A stretch of DNA of 64,000 nt from Streptomyces drozdowiczii. Lineage in GTDB: Bacteria > Actinomycetota > Actinomycetes > Streptomycetales > Streptomycetaceae. Made by a program: the position numbers and the translations under genes. Below, piece after piece: positions 43,092-51,433 of the stretch. Position 1 is the first letter of the stretch. Every line of letters begins with the position of its first letter. The DNA is taken from assembly GCF_026167665.1 (NCBI RefSeq), contig NZ_CP098740.1:372001-436000 (forward strand), written 5' to 3'. The notes under the pieces were generated by a model that saw nothing but the letters and a program-made list of their open reading frames with translations, was not told the DNA's origin and ran no database searches.

Positions 43092-44095
43092 GCTCTCTCC
43101 TTCCGGAGCTTGTGCACCGCGCTCACCACGTCGTGCGCGGTGACGTCGTTGAGGCAGGGGTGGCCCGGCACCGGGCAGTGCAGGGCCCTGGTGTCGGCGC
43201 AGGGGGCGCGCTGGTCGCCGAGGAGGACGAAGGGCACGCCGAAGGGCGCCCAGCGCGACGCGGGCACGACGGGCGCGAAGAGCGAGACGACCGGGGTGCC
43301 CACGGCGGCGGCGAGGTGGGCGGGTCCGGTGTTGCCGCTGACCACGGCGTCGGCGTGGCGCAGCACCCCGGCGAGGGTCCGGGGGCTGGTACGCCCTCCG
43401 AGGTCCACGGCCACATCGCCGCTGACGAAGCGGGTGAGGCCGGTCTCGTCCGGTCCTCCGGTGACGACGACGCGGTGCCCGGCGTCGGCCAGCTCCTGGA
43501 CGGCTTCGGCGTGCCTGCCGGGGTCCCAGGCCCTGGCGGGGGCGCTGGCGCCGGGGTGGACGACGACGTAGGGGCCGTTGCCGGTGAGCGCGGCGGTGTC
43601 GGGCGGGGGGAGGACGCGCAGCCGTCCGTCGTCGCCGGCGGGGAGGGTGAAGCCCATGGCGAGGGCGAGGTCGAGGGCCGCCTCGGCCTCGTGCCGATCG
43701 GGAAGCCGCTGGTGGCGTACGTCGAGCAGCCGTCCGGGATGGTCCACGCTGTCGGCGCCGATCCGGGCCACTCCGGCCATGCGCAGCAGCAGCGCCGTCG
43801 GCAGCGGGCTCTGGTGGAACGAGGTCAGGACGAGTGCGGTGTCGTACGCGTTGCCGCGCAGGGTGGTGAGCAGGCCGGGGATGTCCGCCTCGTCCACCGG
43901 CGGCGGGTGGGTGCCCTCCCAGGGGGCCTGCCAGACGACGACCTCGTCCACGCCGGGGAGCAGCCGGGCGGCGGGTTCGCCCAGCGGCCCGCAGACCATG
44001 GTGACGTGCGCGGCGTGCGCGGCCACCGCCCGGACGGCGGGCCCGGCGAGCAGCACGTCGCCGAAGCTGTCGAGTCGTACGACGAGCGCCCTCAT
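43088..44095 (-). CDS. Glycosyltransferase family 9 (heptosyltransferase-like)
   Basis: A 335-residue GT9 protein: ALVVRLDSFGDVLLAGPAVR at the N-terminus, YVVVHPGASAPARAWDPGRH around residue 185, and ADAVVSGNTGPAHLAAAVGT in the nucleotide-binding C-domain. The C-terminal Cys-containing stretch (APCADTRALHCPVPGHPC) resembles that of some WaaF-like proteins. It overlaps gmhB and the next transferase by 4 nt each. Two GT9 enzymes in one operon predict at least two heptose or heptose-like additions. Confidence 0.9.
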   Translation of the reverse strand: MRALVVRLDSFGDVLLAGPAVRAVAAHAAHVTMVCGPLGEPAARLLPGVDEVVVWQAPWEGTHPPPVDEADIPGLLTTLRGNAYDTALVLTSFHQSPLPTALLLRMAGVARIGADSVDHPGRLLDVRHQRLPDRHEAEAALDLALAMGFTLPAGDDGRLRVLPPPDTAALTGNGPYVVVHPGASAPARAWDPGRHAEAVQELADAGHRVVVTGGPDETGLTRFVSGDVAVDLGGRTSPRTLAGVLRHADAVVSGNTGPAHLAAAVGTPVVSLFAPVVPASRWAPFGVPFVLLGDQRAPCADTRALHCPVPGHPCLNDVTAHDVVSAVHKLRKERA

Positions 44096-44700
44096 GCGGT
44101 CCGCCCCTGCACGCGGGCGGCCGTCCCGGCGGGGTGGGGGCGGGCGAGGAGCCTGCGGACGGCGGTGAGGAGGTCCGGCGCGGGGTCCGTCTCCGCCCGG
44201 GTCTCCTCGGGCCTGGTCCGCGCGTTCGGTACGAGAATGCCTTCGGCGCCGGCGGCCCTGGCGGCGAGCACGTCCGCCGCGATGTCGCCGATGACGGCGC
44301 AGTCGCCGGGGCGGACGCCGAGCCGCCCGGCGGCCTCGACGACCAGGCCGGGCAGGGGCTTGCGGCAGGGGCAGCCCTCGTCGGGGCGGTGCGGGCAGTA
44401 GACCCAGACGTCGAAGGGGCCGGTCAGCTCGTCCACGCGGGCGTTGACCCGGCGGACCTCGTCGTGGGTGAGCAGTCCGCGTCCGATGCCGGACTGGTTG
44501 CTGACGACGCCGGTGGGTATGCCGGCCTCGCGCAGCAGCCGTACCGCGTCGGCCGCCCCGGCCACGGGCCTGACCAGCTCCGGGTCGCCGTTGTACGGGA
44601 CGTCGTGGACGAGGGTGCCGTCCCGGTCGAAGAGCACGGCGCCCGGCCGGGTGGGCGACGGTCCGCCGGGCGGGGCGGTGCGGCAGGGCCGGGAGCTCAT
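44092..44700 (-). CDS. gmhB: D-glycero-D-manno-heptose 1,7-bisphosphate phosphatase (GmhB-like HAD)
   Basis: A 202-residue HAD phosphatase. The nucleophile motif is AVLFDRDGTLVHDVPYNGDP, motif II is GVVSNQSGIGRGLL, and the zinc loop CPHRPDEGCPCRKPLPG is the GmhB hallmark. Motif IV is AVIGDIAADVLAARAAG. It removes the 7-phosphate so that HldE can form NDP-heptose. A Pro/Arg-rich first 18 residues may be an overlong start, but the ATG overlaps the upstream GT2 stop as elsewhere in the operon. Confidence 0.9.
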   Translation of the reverse strand: MSSRPCRTAPPGGPSPTRPGAVLFDRDGTLVHDVPYNGDPELVRPVAGAADAVRLLREAGIPTGVVSNQSGIGRGLLTHDEVRRVNARVDELTGPFDVWVYCPHRPDEGCPCRKPLPGLVVEAAGRLGVRPGDCAVIGDIAADVLAARAAGAEGILVPNARTRPEETRAETDPAPDLLTAVRRLLARPHPAGTAARVQGRTA

Positions 44701-45752
44701 CCGGTGCCTCCCCAGGCGGCGGCCCGGCGGTGGCGTATGCCGCCCAGGCCCCGGTGCAGTACGGCCAGCGGCGGGATGACGACGCTGGTGGAGAGCATGG
44801 TGGCGACCTCGGCGCCGGTCCGGGGTCCCGGTGCGATGCGGGCCCAGGCGAACTCGGCGGTCCCGGCGGCCCACAGCGCGCCGACGACCGCCGCCGCCCG
44901 GCGCCGTCCGGACAGGGCCAGCGCGGCGGCGGCCAGTCCGGCGGCGGTGACGGCGAAGTGGGCGGGCAGCCTGCCCCGGGGGGCGTCGGCCCTGGTCCAC
45001 CAGTCCGGTCCGTGGAGGCGGTTCATCAGGGCGTCGTCCGCGTTGCCGCGCTGGGTGCGCACGGAGACCCAGCGGTCGGCGGGGCGGACGGGGTGCAGGG
45101 TGGAGCGGGTGCCCCGGGCCAGCGTCCAGCCGCCGCTCATGAGGCGCAGGGCGAGATCGGCGTCCTCCCGGAAGGCGCGCGGGAAGCGCTCGTCGAACCC
45201 GCCGGCCCGGCGCACGGTCTCCGTGCGGTAGGCCATGTCGGCGGTGGCCCAGGCGGCGTCCTCCAGGCCCGCCGTGCAGCGCTCCCAGTCGGTGGGTCTG
45301 CGGTCGTCGGGCAGCGGAACGGTCAGCCGGCCCTGGACTCCGGCCATGCCGGGTCCGGCCTGCCCCAGGTCGTGGGCGAGCAGCGCTCCCCAGCCGGGGC
45401 GCACCTGGACGTCGTCGTCCAGGAAGACCACCCAGGGCGTGGCGACCTGGCGCAGCCCGGTGTTGCGGGCCGCCGCCGGGCCCCGGCCGCCCGTGGTGAG
45501 GACGGTGACGCGGTCCGCGAGCGGCCCGGCCGGGGTGAGGTCGAGCGGGGTGTCCGGGGCTGGGCGGTCGTCCACGAGGAAGATCGCGCGCGGCGGGGGG
45601 ACGGCGGCCTCGGCGAGGGCGGAGAGGCAGGCGCCGAGGCAGGGGCGGCCGATGGTGGGGATGACCACGGAGTAGGGGTCGGCGGTCGGCGCGTCCCGTG
45701 TCCCGTCCGGCGCGGTGGTCGTCACGCGCTGTTCCGCGTCTCCGGCCGTCAT
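44697..45752 (-). CDS. Glycosyltransferase family 2 with C-terminal membrane anchor
   Basis: A 351-residue GT2: YSVVIPTIGRPCLGACLSAL, FLVDDRPAPDTPLDL, VVFLDDDVQVRPGWGALLA with the acidic DDD motif (about residue 125), and PRAFREDADLALRLMSGG in the acceptor region. Two or three hydrophobic helices follow residue 260 (LPAHFAVTAAGLAAAALALS and beyond), so it is membrane-attached. It starts at the ATG overlapping the carbamoyltransferase stop. Confidence 0.87.
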   Translation of the reverse strand: MTAGDAEQRVTTTAPDGTRDAPTADPYSVVIPTIGRPCLGACLSALAEAAVPPPRAIFLVDDRPAPDTPLDLTPAGPLADRVTVLTTGGRGPAAARNTGLRQVATPWVVFLDDDVQVRPGWGALLAHDLGQAGPGMAGVQGRLTVPLPDDRRPTDWERCTAGLEDAAWATADMAYRTETVRRAGGFDERFPRAFREDADLALRLMSGGWTLARGTRSTLHPVRPADRWVSVRTQRGNADDALMNRLHGPDWWTRADAPRGRLPAHFAVTAAGLAAAALALSGRRRAAAVVGALWAAGTAEFAWARIAPGPRTGAEVATMLSTSVVIPPLAVLHRGLGGIRHRRAAAWGGTG

Positions 45753-47383
45753 GTGAACGCCTTCGAGCGGCGGACGATGAAGGGCCCGATGGCCAGCAGG
45801 TCGACGGGCGCGGACCCGAAGCACTCCAGCGCCTCGCGCGGGTGGTCGACCATGGGCCGGCCCGCGGTGTTGAGGCTGGTGTTGACGACGACCGGCAGCC
45901 CGGTGCGTTCCTCGAACGCCGCGAGCATCCGGGCGACCAGCGGCTCCGAGGCCGCGTCCACGGTCTGGATGCGGGCGGTGCCGTCCACATGGACGACGGC
46001 GGGGATGCGGGGTTTCCACTCCTCGGCGACCTCGTGCACGAAGAGCATGTACGGGCTGGGCATCGGGCCGTCGAACAGTTCCGCGGCCCGTTCGGCCAGC
46101 ACCATGGGGGCCACCGGGCGGAACTCCTCGCGCCCCTTGACCGCGTTCAGCCGTTCCAGGTTCTCGGCGCGCCCGGGGTGGGCGAGCAGGGAGCGGTGGC
46201 CGAGCGCCCGGGGGCCGAACTCGCTGCGCCCCTGGAACCAGGCGACGACGCCGTCCTGCGCCAGCTCCTCGGCGACGGCCGCGGCGACGTCCTCGGGCTC
46301 CTCGAAGGGCAGGGCCGCCGTTTCGAGCATGCGGCGCAGTTCCTCGTCGCTCCAGCCCCGGCCGAGGGCGGCGGTGGTCATCGGGGTGACCGGTCCGTGC
46401 TCGGCGGATACGTGGAGGGCGGCGCCCAGCGAGGTGCCCGCGTCACCGGCGGCCGGCTGGACCCACACCTCCTCGAAGGGCCCCTCGCGGTGGATGCGGG
46501 CGTTGGCCACACAGTTGAGGGCCACCCCGCCGGCGAGCGCGAGGCGGGTGGCCCCGGTCCGTTCGTGGAGCCAGGAGGCCAGGTGGAGGACGGTCTCCTC
46601 CAGGCACCGCTGGGCGCTGGCCGCGAGGTCCGCGTGCTGCTCGGTGTAGGGGCCGCCCGGCCGGCGGGCCGGTGCGAACTCGCTCCACGGGACGCCGGAG
46701 GCGCGGAAGCCGCCGCCGTCGGTGTGGTGGACGTACTCGGCGAGCCGCTGCGCGAAGACCGGCTTCCCGTAGGAGGCGAGGGCCATCACCTTGAACTCGT
46801 CGCTGCTGCGCAGGAATCCGAGGTGCTCGGTCAGCTCCTCGTAGAACAGGCCGAGTGATTCGGGCAGCGGCTGTGTGTTGAGGATCTCCAGGGCACCGCC
46901 CTTGTAGTGCCCGGCGAGCTGGGAGGCGCACTCGCCGCGCCCGTCGAGGACCAGGACCGCGCGGTCGCCCGGTGGGGCGGCGAGTCCGGCGGAGGCGGCG
47001 TGGGCGACGTGGTGGGGGACGAAGCGGACCTTGTCCGGGTCGAGGCCGGGCAGGGCCTCGGCGAGGAATTCGGGGGCCCGCCGGGCGTAGGTCTGGCGCA
47101 GCTCGTCCCAGGGGTCGTGGAGCCCCATCCGCTCGGCGGGCAGCGCCAGTTCGGGGTCGTACGAGTACGCGACCGCGTCCAGGTCGGCGGGGTCGAGGCC
47201 GGCGCTCTCCAGGCACCACCGGGCGGAGAGCTCGGGCAGTTCCCAGGCGGAGAACGGTACGGGGCGCTTGCCGTGCTTGCGCCGGCTGAAGCGTTCCTCC
47301 TCGGCCGCGGCGACGGTCGTGCCGTCGATGACCAGAGCGGCCGAGGGGTCGTGGAAAAGGGCGTTGATTCCGAGCACGCGCAT
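45749..47383 (-). CDS. NodU/CmcH-family carbamoyltransferase
   Basis: A 544-residue O-carbamoyltransferase. The N-terminal YrdC-like/ASKHA domain starts VLGINALFHDPSAALVIDG and contains the metal-binding FVPHHVAHAASAG and SSDEFKVMALASYG. The C-terminal domain has GRSEFGPRALGHRSLLAHPG, VVVNTSLNTAGRPMVDHP and IGPFIVRR. It uses carbamoyl phosphate to carbamoylate a sugar hydroxyl or an antibiotic. In this operon it most likely decorates a heptose or other glycan sugar. It is second in the operon, 13 bp after the epimerase gene. Confidence 0.92.
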   Translation of the reverse strand: MRVLGINALFHDPSAALVIDGTTVAAAEEERFSRRKHGKRPVPFSAWELPELSARWCLESAGLDPADLDAVAYSYDPELALPAERMGLHDPWDELRQTYARRAPEFLAEALPGLDPDKVRFVPHHVAHAASAGLAAPPGDRAVLVLDGRGECASQLAGHYKGGALEILNTQPLPESLGLFYEELTEHLGFLRSSDEFKVMALASYGKPVFAQRLAEYVHHTDGGGFRASGVPWSEFAPARRPGGPYTEQHADLAASAQRCLEETVLHLASWLHERTGATRLALAGGVALNCVANARIHREGPFEEVWVQPAAGDAGTSLGAALHVSAEHGPVTPMTTAALGRGWSDEELRRMLETAALPFEEPEDVAAAVAEELAQDGVVAWFQGRSEFGPRALGHRSLLAHPGRAENLERLNAVKGREEFRPVAPMVLAERAAELFDGPMPSPYMLFVHEVAEEWKPRIPAVVHVDGTARIQTVDAASEPLVARMLAAFEERTGLPVVVNTSLNTAGRPMVDHPREALECFGSAPVDLLAIGPFIVRRSKAFT

Positions 47384-47396
47384 GCGCTGGGCTCCT

Positions 47397-48413
47397 TCAG
47401 AATTCGCGGGCCGGGAACGCGGCGGGGGAATCGTCCGGCGCGCCGGGGAGCGAGGCGAAAAACGCGATGGTGCGTTCCAGTCCCTCTTCCCAGGAGACGC
47501 GGGGTTCCCAGCCGAACATCTCCCGCACCAGGGTGGTGTCGGGACGCCGCCGCTCGGGGTCGTCCACGGGCCGGTCGATGTAGTCGATCCGGCTTGCGGA
47601 GCTGGTCAGTTTGACGATCCGGCGGGCGATTTCCCGTACGGTCGTCTCGTCGCTGCCGCCGATGTTCACCGGCCGTACGGATTTGCTCGCCGCGACGCTC
47701 AGTACGCCGTCGATGGTGTCGTCCACATAACAGAGGGACCTGGTCTGGCTGCCGTCCCCGGCGACGGTGAGCGGTTCTCCGGCGAGGGCCTGGCTGATGA
47801 AAGTCGGCACGGCACGGCCGTCGTGGGCGCGCATGCGGGGGCCGTACGTGTTGAACAGCCGCACGATTCCGGCATTCGTGCCCCTGGCGGCGGCGTGCGC
47901 GGTCACCAGCGCCTCGGAGAACCGTTTCGATTCGTCGTACACGCTGCGCGGTCCCACGGGGTTCACATTGCCCCAGTAGTCCTCGCGCTGCGGGTGCACC
48001 AGCGGGTCGCCGTAGACCTCGGAGGTGGAGGCGAGCAGCAGGCGCGCCCCGTCCCGGGCGGCGATGCCGAGCATGTTGCGGGTGCCGAGGCTGCCGACGT
48101 CCAGCGTTTCCAGCGGCATGCGCAGATAGTCGGCGGGCGAGGCGGGGCAGGCGAAATGCAGAACGAGGTCGTAGGGGCCGCCCAATTCACTTGCGCACGA
48201 CGGATCGGAGATGTCGAGGCGGAGGAACCGGAACCCGTTCTCGCCTTCGAGGTGTGCGATGTTCCGCGGCGATCCGGAGGCCAGGTTGTCGGCGCAGTCG
48301 ACCGTCACTCCCCCGGCCAGCAGGCGTTCGCACAAATGCGAGCCGAGGAATCCGGCACCGCCCGTCACCAGGGCGTGCCGCCAGGGAAACCGATCGGGTG
48401 CTGAGGACGCCAT
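47397..48413 (-). CDS. NAD-dependent epimerase/dehydratase (UDP-glucuronate decarboxylase-like)
   Basis: A 338-residue extended SDR. Landmarks are ALVTGGAGFLGSHLCERLL, LHFACPASPADYLRMPLETL, LASTSEVYGDPLVHPQREDY, then NPVGPRSVYDESKRFSEAL (Tyr-x-x-x-Lys), and IVRLFNTYGPRMRAHDGRAV. This set closely follows UDP-xylose synthase. It would supply UDP-xylose or a related sugar. ATG at 48413 has AGGAG nine nt upstream; an ATG three codons earlier abuts that site and is unlikely. It is the first gene of the operon and divergent from the pyruvyltransferase gene. Confidence 0.88.
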   Translation of the reverse strand: MASSAPDRFPWRHALVTGGAGFLGSHLCERLLAGGVTVDCADNLASGSPRNIAHLEGENGFRFLRLDISDPSCASELGGPYDLVLHFACPASPADYLRMPLETLDVGSLGTRNMLGIAARDGARLLLASTSEVYGDPLVHPQREDYWGNVNPVGPRSVYDESKRFSEALVTAHAAARGTNAGIVRLFNTYGPRMRAHDGRAVPTFISQALAGEPLTVAGDGSQTRSLCYVDDTIDGVLSVAASKSVRPVNIGGSDETTVREIARRIVKLTSSASRIDYIDRPVDDPERRRPDTTLVREMFGWEPRVSWEEGLERTIAFFASLPGAPDDSPAAFPAREF

Positions 48414-48526
48414 GTGCCCCATCTCCTTTCAGAGATCCGCTTCTCCCCCCATGGATCCTGCCGGAGTAATCCACCCGCGCATCCTCGGGACTACCGTTGG
48501 AATGAATCCGGGAACAGGAGGCGATC

Positions 48527-49423
48527 ATGGGGCAGAGCCTGGACGGCGTTCTCGACGCGCTCCTGCGTCCGCGCACTGCGGCGGGGCGTGTGCTGGTCAC
48601 CGGATGGTTCAGTTTCCCGGACGGTGAGGTGACCGCCGGTGACTTCCTCGCGGAGCGTGCGGTCTCCGACGCGCTGGGCCGTTCGGGTGTCCCGCACGAA
48701 TCCGCCTGGAGCCCGCACTTCGCCCCCGGGGCCCTGACCCTGGAGGCCGCGGCCCCCGACCGGTACGAACAGGTGCTCTTCGTCTGCGGTCCTGTGCACG
48801 GGGACCAGCTCGCCCGGCTGCACGAGCGCTATGCCTCGTGCCGGCGGACCGCCGTCGGGGTGAGCGTGGTGGACCCGGAGTCCCCGGCGGTACGCGGGTT
48901 CGACCGGATCGTGGCCCGCGACCGCGACGGCAACGGGCTCCTGGCCGACCTGGCGCTCTCCGCGCGCACCCGGCCGGACAAGCCCGTGGTGGGCGTCGCC
49001 CTCACGCACGGCCAGGGCGAGTACGCGCGGCGGCGCGAGCACGACCGGGTCGCCGAGGCGCTGTACGCCTGGCTGCCCACCAAGGACTGCGCGCCGGTCG
49101 AGGCGGAGACCCGGCTGGCCCGCGACGACTGGCGGCTGTGCCGGACCGGCGACCAGTTCCTCTCCCTGCTCGGGCGGCTGGACCTCGTGGTCACGGACCG
49201 CCTGCACGGGATGGTCCTGGCGCTGAGCATGGGCGTACCGGCTCTGGTGGTGGATCCGGTGCGCGGCGGGGCCAAGGTGTCCGCGCAGGCGAGGGTGGTG
49301 CGCTGGCCCGCGGTGATCCCGGGCGAGACGCTGACCGCGCGGGCGCTCGACGCGTGGTGGACGTGGTGCCTGTCCCCCGCCGGCAGGGCGGCCGCCGAGC
49401 GCCGGCGCTCACTCCTGCGCTGA
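48527..49423 (+). CDS. Polysaccharide pyruvyl transferase family protein
   Basis: A 298-residue PF04230-like protein. The C-terminal half has the family signature LVVTDRLHGMVLALSMGVPA, then VDPVRGGAKVSAQ, and the N-terminal half has QVLFVCGPVHGDQLARLHER. Family members transfer pyruvate ketals to sugars, though some have other roles. The ATG follows AGGAGG at a 6-nt spacing. It diverges from the 12-gene glycan operon across 113 bp, so it probably modifies the same glycan. Confidence 0.8.
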   Translation: MGQSLDGVLDALLRPRTAAGRVLVTGWFSFPDGEVTAGDFLAERAVSDALGRSGVPHESAWSPHFAPGALTLEAAAPDRYEQVLFVCGPVHGDQLARLHERYASCRRTAVGVSVVDPESPAVRGFDRIVARDRDGNGLLADLALSARTRPDKPVVGVALTHGQGEYARRREHDRVAEALYAWLPTKDCAPVEAETRLARDDWRLCRTGDQFLSLLGRLDLVVTDRLHGMVLALSMGVPALVVDPVRGGAKVSAQARVVRWPAVIPGETLTARALDAWWTWCLSPAGRAAAERRRSLLR

Positions 49424-49434
49424 CGGCCGCCGCG

Positions 49435-50172
49435 TCAGTTCGACTGGCCGACCGGCCGGACCACCAGCGTGTTCACGTCCACCCCGCGCGGCTGCGAGAT
49501 CGCCCAGACGAGCGTGTCCACCAGCTGCTCCGCGGAAATCATCGGGCCGGCCGCCGCCGCGCCGCCCGGGCGCTCGTCCCAGAACGGAGTGAGCACACGG
49601 CCCGGTGCGATCAGCGTCGTGCCGACGCCGTAGCCGGTGGCCAGCATGCGCACGTTCTCGGCGAGACCGGTCACCGCCCACTTGGTCATCGAGTAGAGGT
49701 TGCCGGGCGTGTTCTTGTACCCGGCCACGCTGCCGATGAGGACGATCCGCCCCTGCGACTCCTTCAGCGCCGGGAGCGCCGCCTTGACGAGCAGCGCGGG
49801 GCCCAGCACGTTCGTCAGGACCATGCCGCGCCATTTCTCGGGGTCGCCGGTCTCGACGTGGGCGTCGGCCGAGTACCCGGCGTTGGCGATGGCGTGGTCG
49901 AGCCGGCCGAAGGTGCGCACGGTCTCCTCGACCGCCGCCGATACGTGCTCCCAGTCCCCCGCGTCCCCCTCGAAGGTCAGCAGCCGCTCGCCCGCCTTCA
50001 ACTCCTCGGCCAGCACGGCCAGTTTGCTCGCGCTGCGCCCGGTCGCGGCGACCCGGTGCCCGAGGCCGAGGAGCCGTCGGACGCTCTCCGCGCCGATGCC
50101 GCTGGAACCGCCGGTGATGAAGGTGACGGGTGCTTCGGTGCCCCCGGTGGACGTGTTGTTGCCGTTGGTCAT
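49435..50172 (-). CDS. SDR family oxidoreductase
   Basis: A 245-residue classical SDR: VTFITGGSSGIGAESVRRLL, HAIANAGYSADAHVE, the catalytic GSVAGYKNTPGNLYSMTKWA (Ser and Tyr-x-x-x-Lys), and TTLIAPGRVLTPFWDE. It belongs to the YdfG/serine-dehydrogenase-like branch. The ATG overlaps the stop of the ROK regulator by 4 nt, so it is likely made with the regulator. It converges on the pyruvyltransferase gene across 11 bp. The substrate is unknown. Confidence 0.85.
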   Translation of the reverse strand: MTNGNNTSTGGTEAPVTFITGGSSGIGAESVRRLLGLGHRVAATGRSASKLAVLAEELKAGERLLTFEGDAGDWEHVSAAVEETVRTFGRLDHAIANAGYSADAHVETGDPEKWRGMVLTNVLGPALLVKAALPALKESQGRIVLIGSVAGYKNTPGNLYSMTKWAVTGLAENVRMLATGYGVGTTLIAPGRVLTPFWDERPGGAAAAGPMISAEQLVDTLVWAISQPRGVDVNTLVVRPVGQSN

Positions 50173-51386
50173 GGTCTCCCCGTGTTCCCGCTCCGCGCTG
50201 TCGTTGCCGCTCCTGACGCTAGATCGTCGGGGGCGGGCGCGTCCACGGATCGCGAGGCCGTACGCGCGCCCGTCGCGCCGGCCACGAGGGCGACGGCTCC
50301 GCAGGCGGTCGCCGTGGTGCCCAGGGTGGCCGCCCGCAGACTGAGATGGGCGCGTACGGCGGGCACGACCAGCTCGTTCAGCTCCTGCTTCAGCGGGTCC
50401 ATGAGGGCCGCCCCGGTGCGGGTCAGCTCGCCGCCGACCACGATGACGGCGGGCGCGAAGGTGTTCGCGAGGGCGGCCAGGACACCGCCCACGGCGCGCC
50501 CCGTCTCGGCCAGGACCCGGCGGGCCGCCTCGTCGTCGTCGCGGGCCGCCGCGGCCAGGTCGGCGATGCCGGCCGCCAGTCCGCCGCGGGCGTGGTACCG
50601 GTCGAGGACCGCCCGGCTGGAGGCCACGGTGTCCAGGCAGCCGTGTCCGCCGCAGTGGCACGGCCTGCCGCGCTCGCGCTCGACGTTCACATGGCCCAGC
50701 TCGCCCGCGGTGGCGTAGGGCCCGCGCACCAGCGCGCCCGACTGGATCAGCCCGCCGCCGACCTCGCGGGACAGGGAGACGGACAGCAGGTCCGGCTCGC
50801 CCGCCGCCGCGCCCCAGGTGGCCTCGCCCAGGGCGGCGAGGCGGGGGCCGCGCTCCACCCGGACCGGGGCCGCGAAACGCTCGCGTACCAGGTGGGCCAC
50901 CTCCACACCGGGGTCCGGGCCGCCGATGCCGACCCCCACGCCCTTGACCGCCCCGGGTACGAGGGAGCCACCGGCCAGCGCGGCGGCGAGGCGGTGCGCC
51001 GTCAGGACGCGTTCCCGCCGCCCGGCCGTGCTCGGCTCCTCGGCGCTGCGGACGCCCATCAGCTGACAGGCGTCGTTGGCGAGGGCCACCCGGGTGCTGC
51101 GCCGGGTGAACTCGATGCCGACGAACTGCCCGCGTCCGGGGTTGAGGGTCAGCCGCTCGACCGGACGGCCGCGGCCCCGGCCGTCCTCGTCCCGCGGCGC
51201 GGTGGTGATCGCGCCGCTGTCGACGAGGGCGGCCACCGCGTCGTACACGGTGGTCCGCGGCAGCCCGCTCAGGGCCATCAACTGGGCCCGGGTCACCGAG
51301 CCGTGGTGCGACACCAGCCGCAGGACCATCTCCTTGCTGCTGGGCTTCCTGCGCGCGGGCGCCGGTGAACTCTCGGGGTCCGGCAT
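50169..51386 (-). CDS. ROK family transcriptional regulator
   Basis: A 405-residue ROK protein. Residues 15-75 form a winged HTH (VLRLVSHHGSVTRAQLMALS, then GLPRTTVYDAVAALVDSG). The sugar-kinase-like domain follows, with GVGVGIGGPDPGVE, GELGHVNVERERGRPCHCGG, then HGCLDTVAS carrying the CxCGxxGC-type zinc loop. It should sense a sugar or sugar phosphate. It sits next to the sugar kinase and LacI genes. Its stop overlaps the SDR start. Confidence 0.9.
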   Translation of the reverse strand: MPDPESSPAPARRKPSSKEMVLRLVSHHGSVTRAQLMALSGLPRTTVYDAVAALVDSGAITTAPRDEDGRGRGRPVERLTLNPGRGQFVGIEFTRRSTRVALANDACQLMGVRSAEEPSTAGRRERVLTAHRLAAALAGGSLVPGAVKGVGVGIGGPDPGVEVAHLVRERFAAPVRVERGPRLAALGEATWGAAAGEPDLLSVSLSREVGGGLIQSGALVRGPYATAGELGHVNVERERGRPCHCGGHGCLDTVASSRAVLDRYHARGGLAAGIADLAAAARDDDEAARRVLAETGRAVGGVLAALANTFAPAVIVVGGELTRTGAALMDPLKQELNELVVPAVRAHLSLRAATLGTTATACGAVALVAGATGARTASRSVDAPAPDDLASGAATTARSGNTGRP

Positions 51387-51433
51387 CCTGTCAGCACGTC
51401 CTTCGGGAGGCGGTCACGTCGGTGCGCTCCTGG

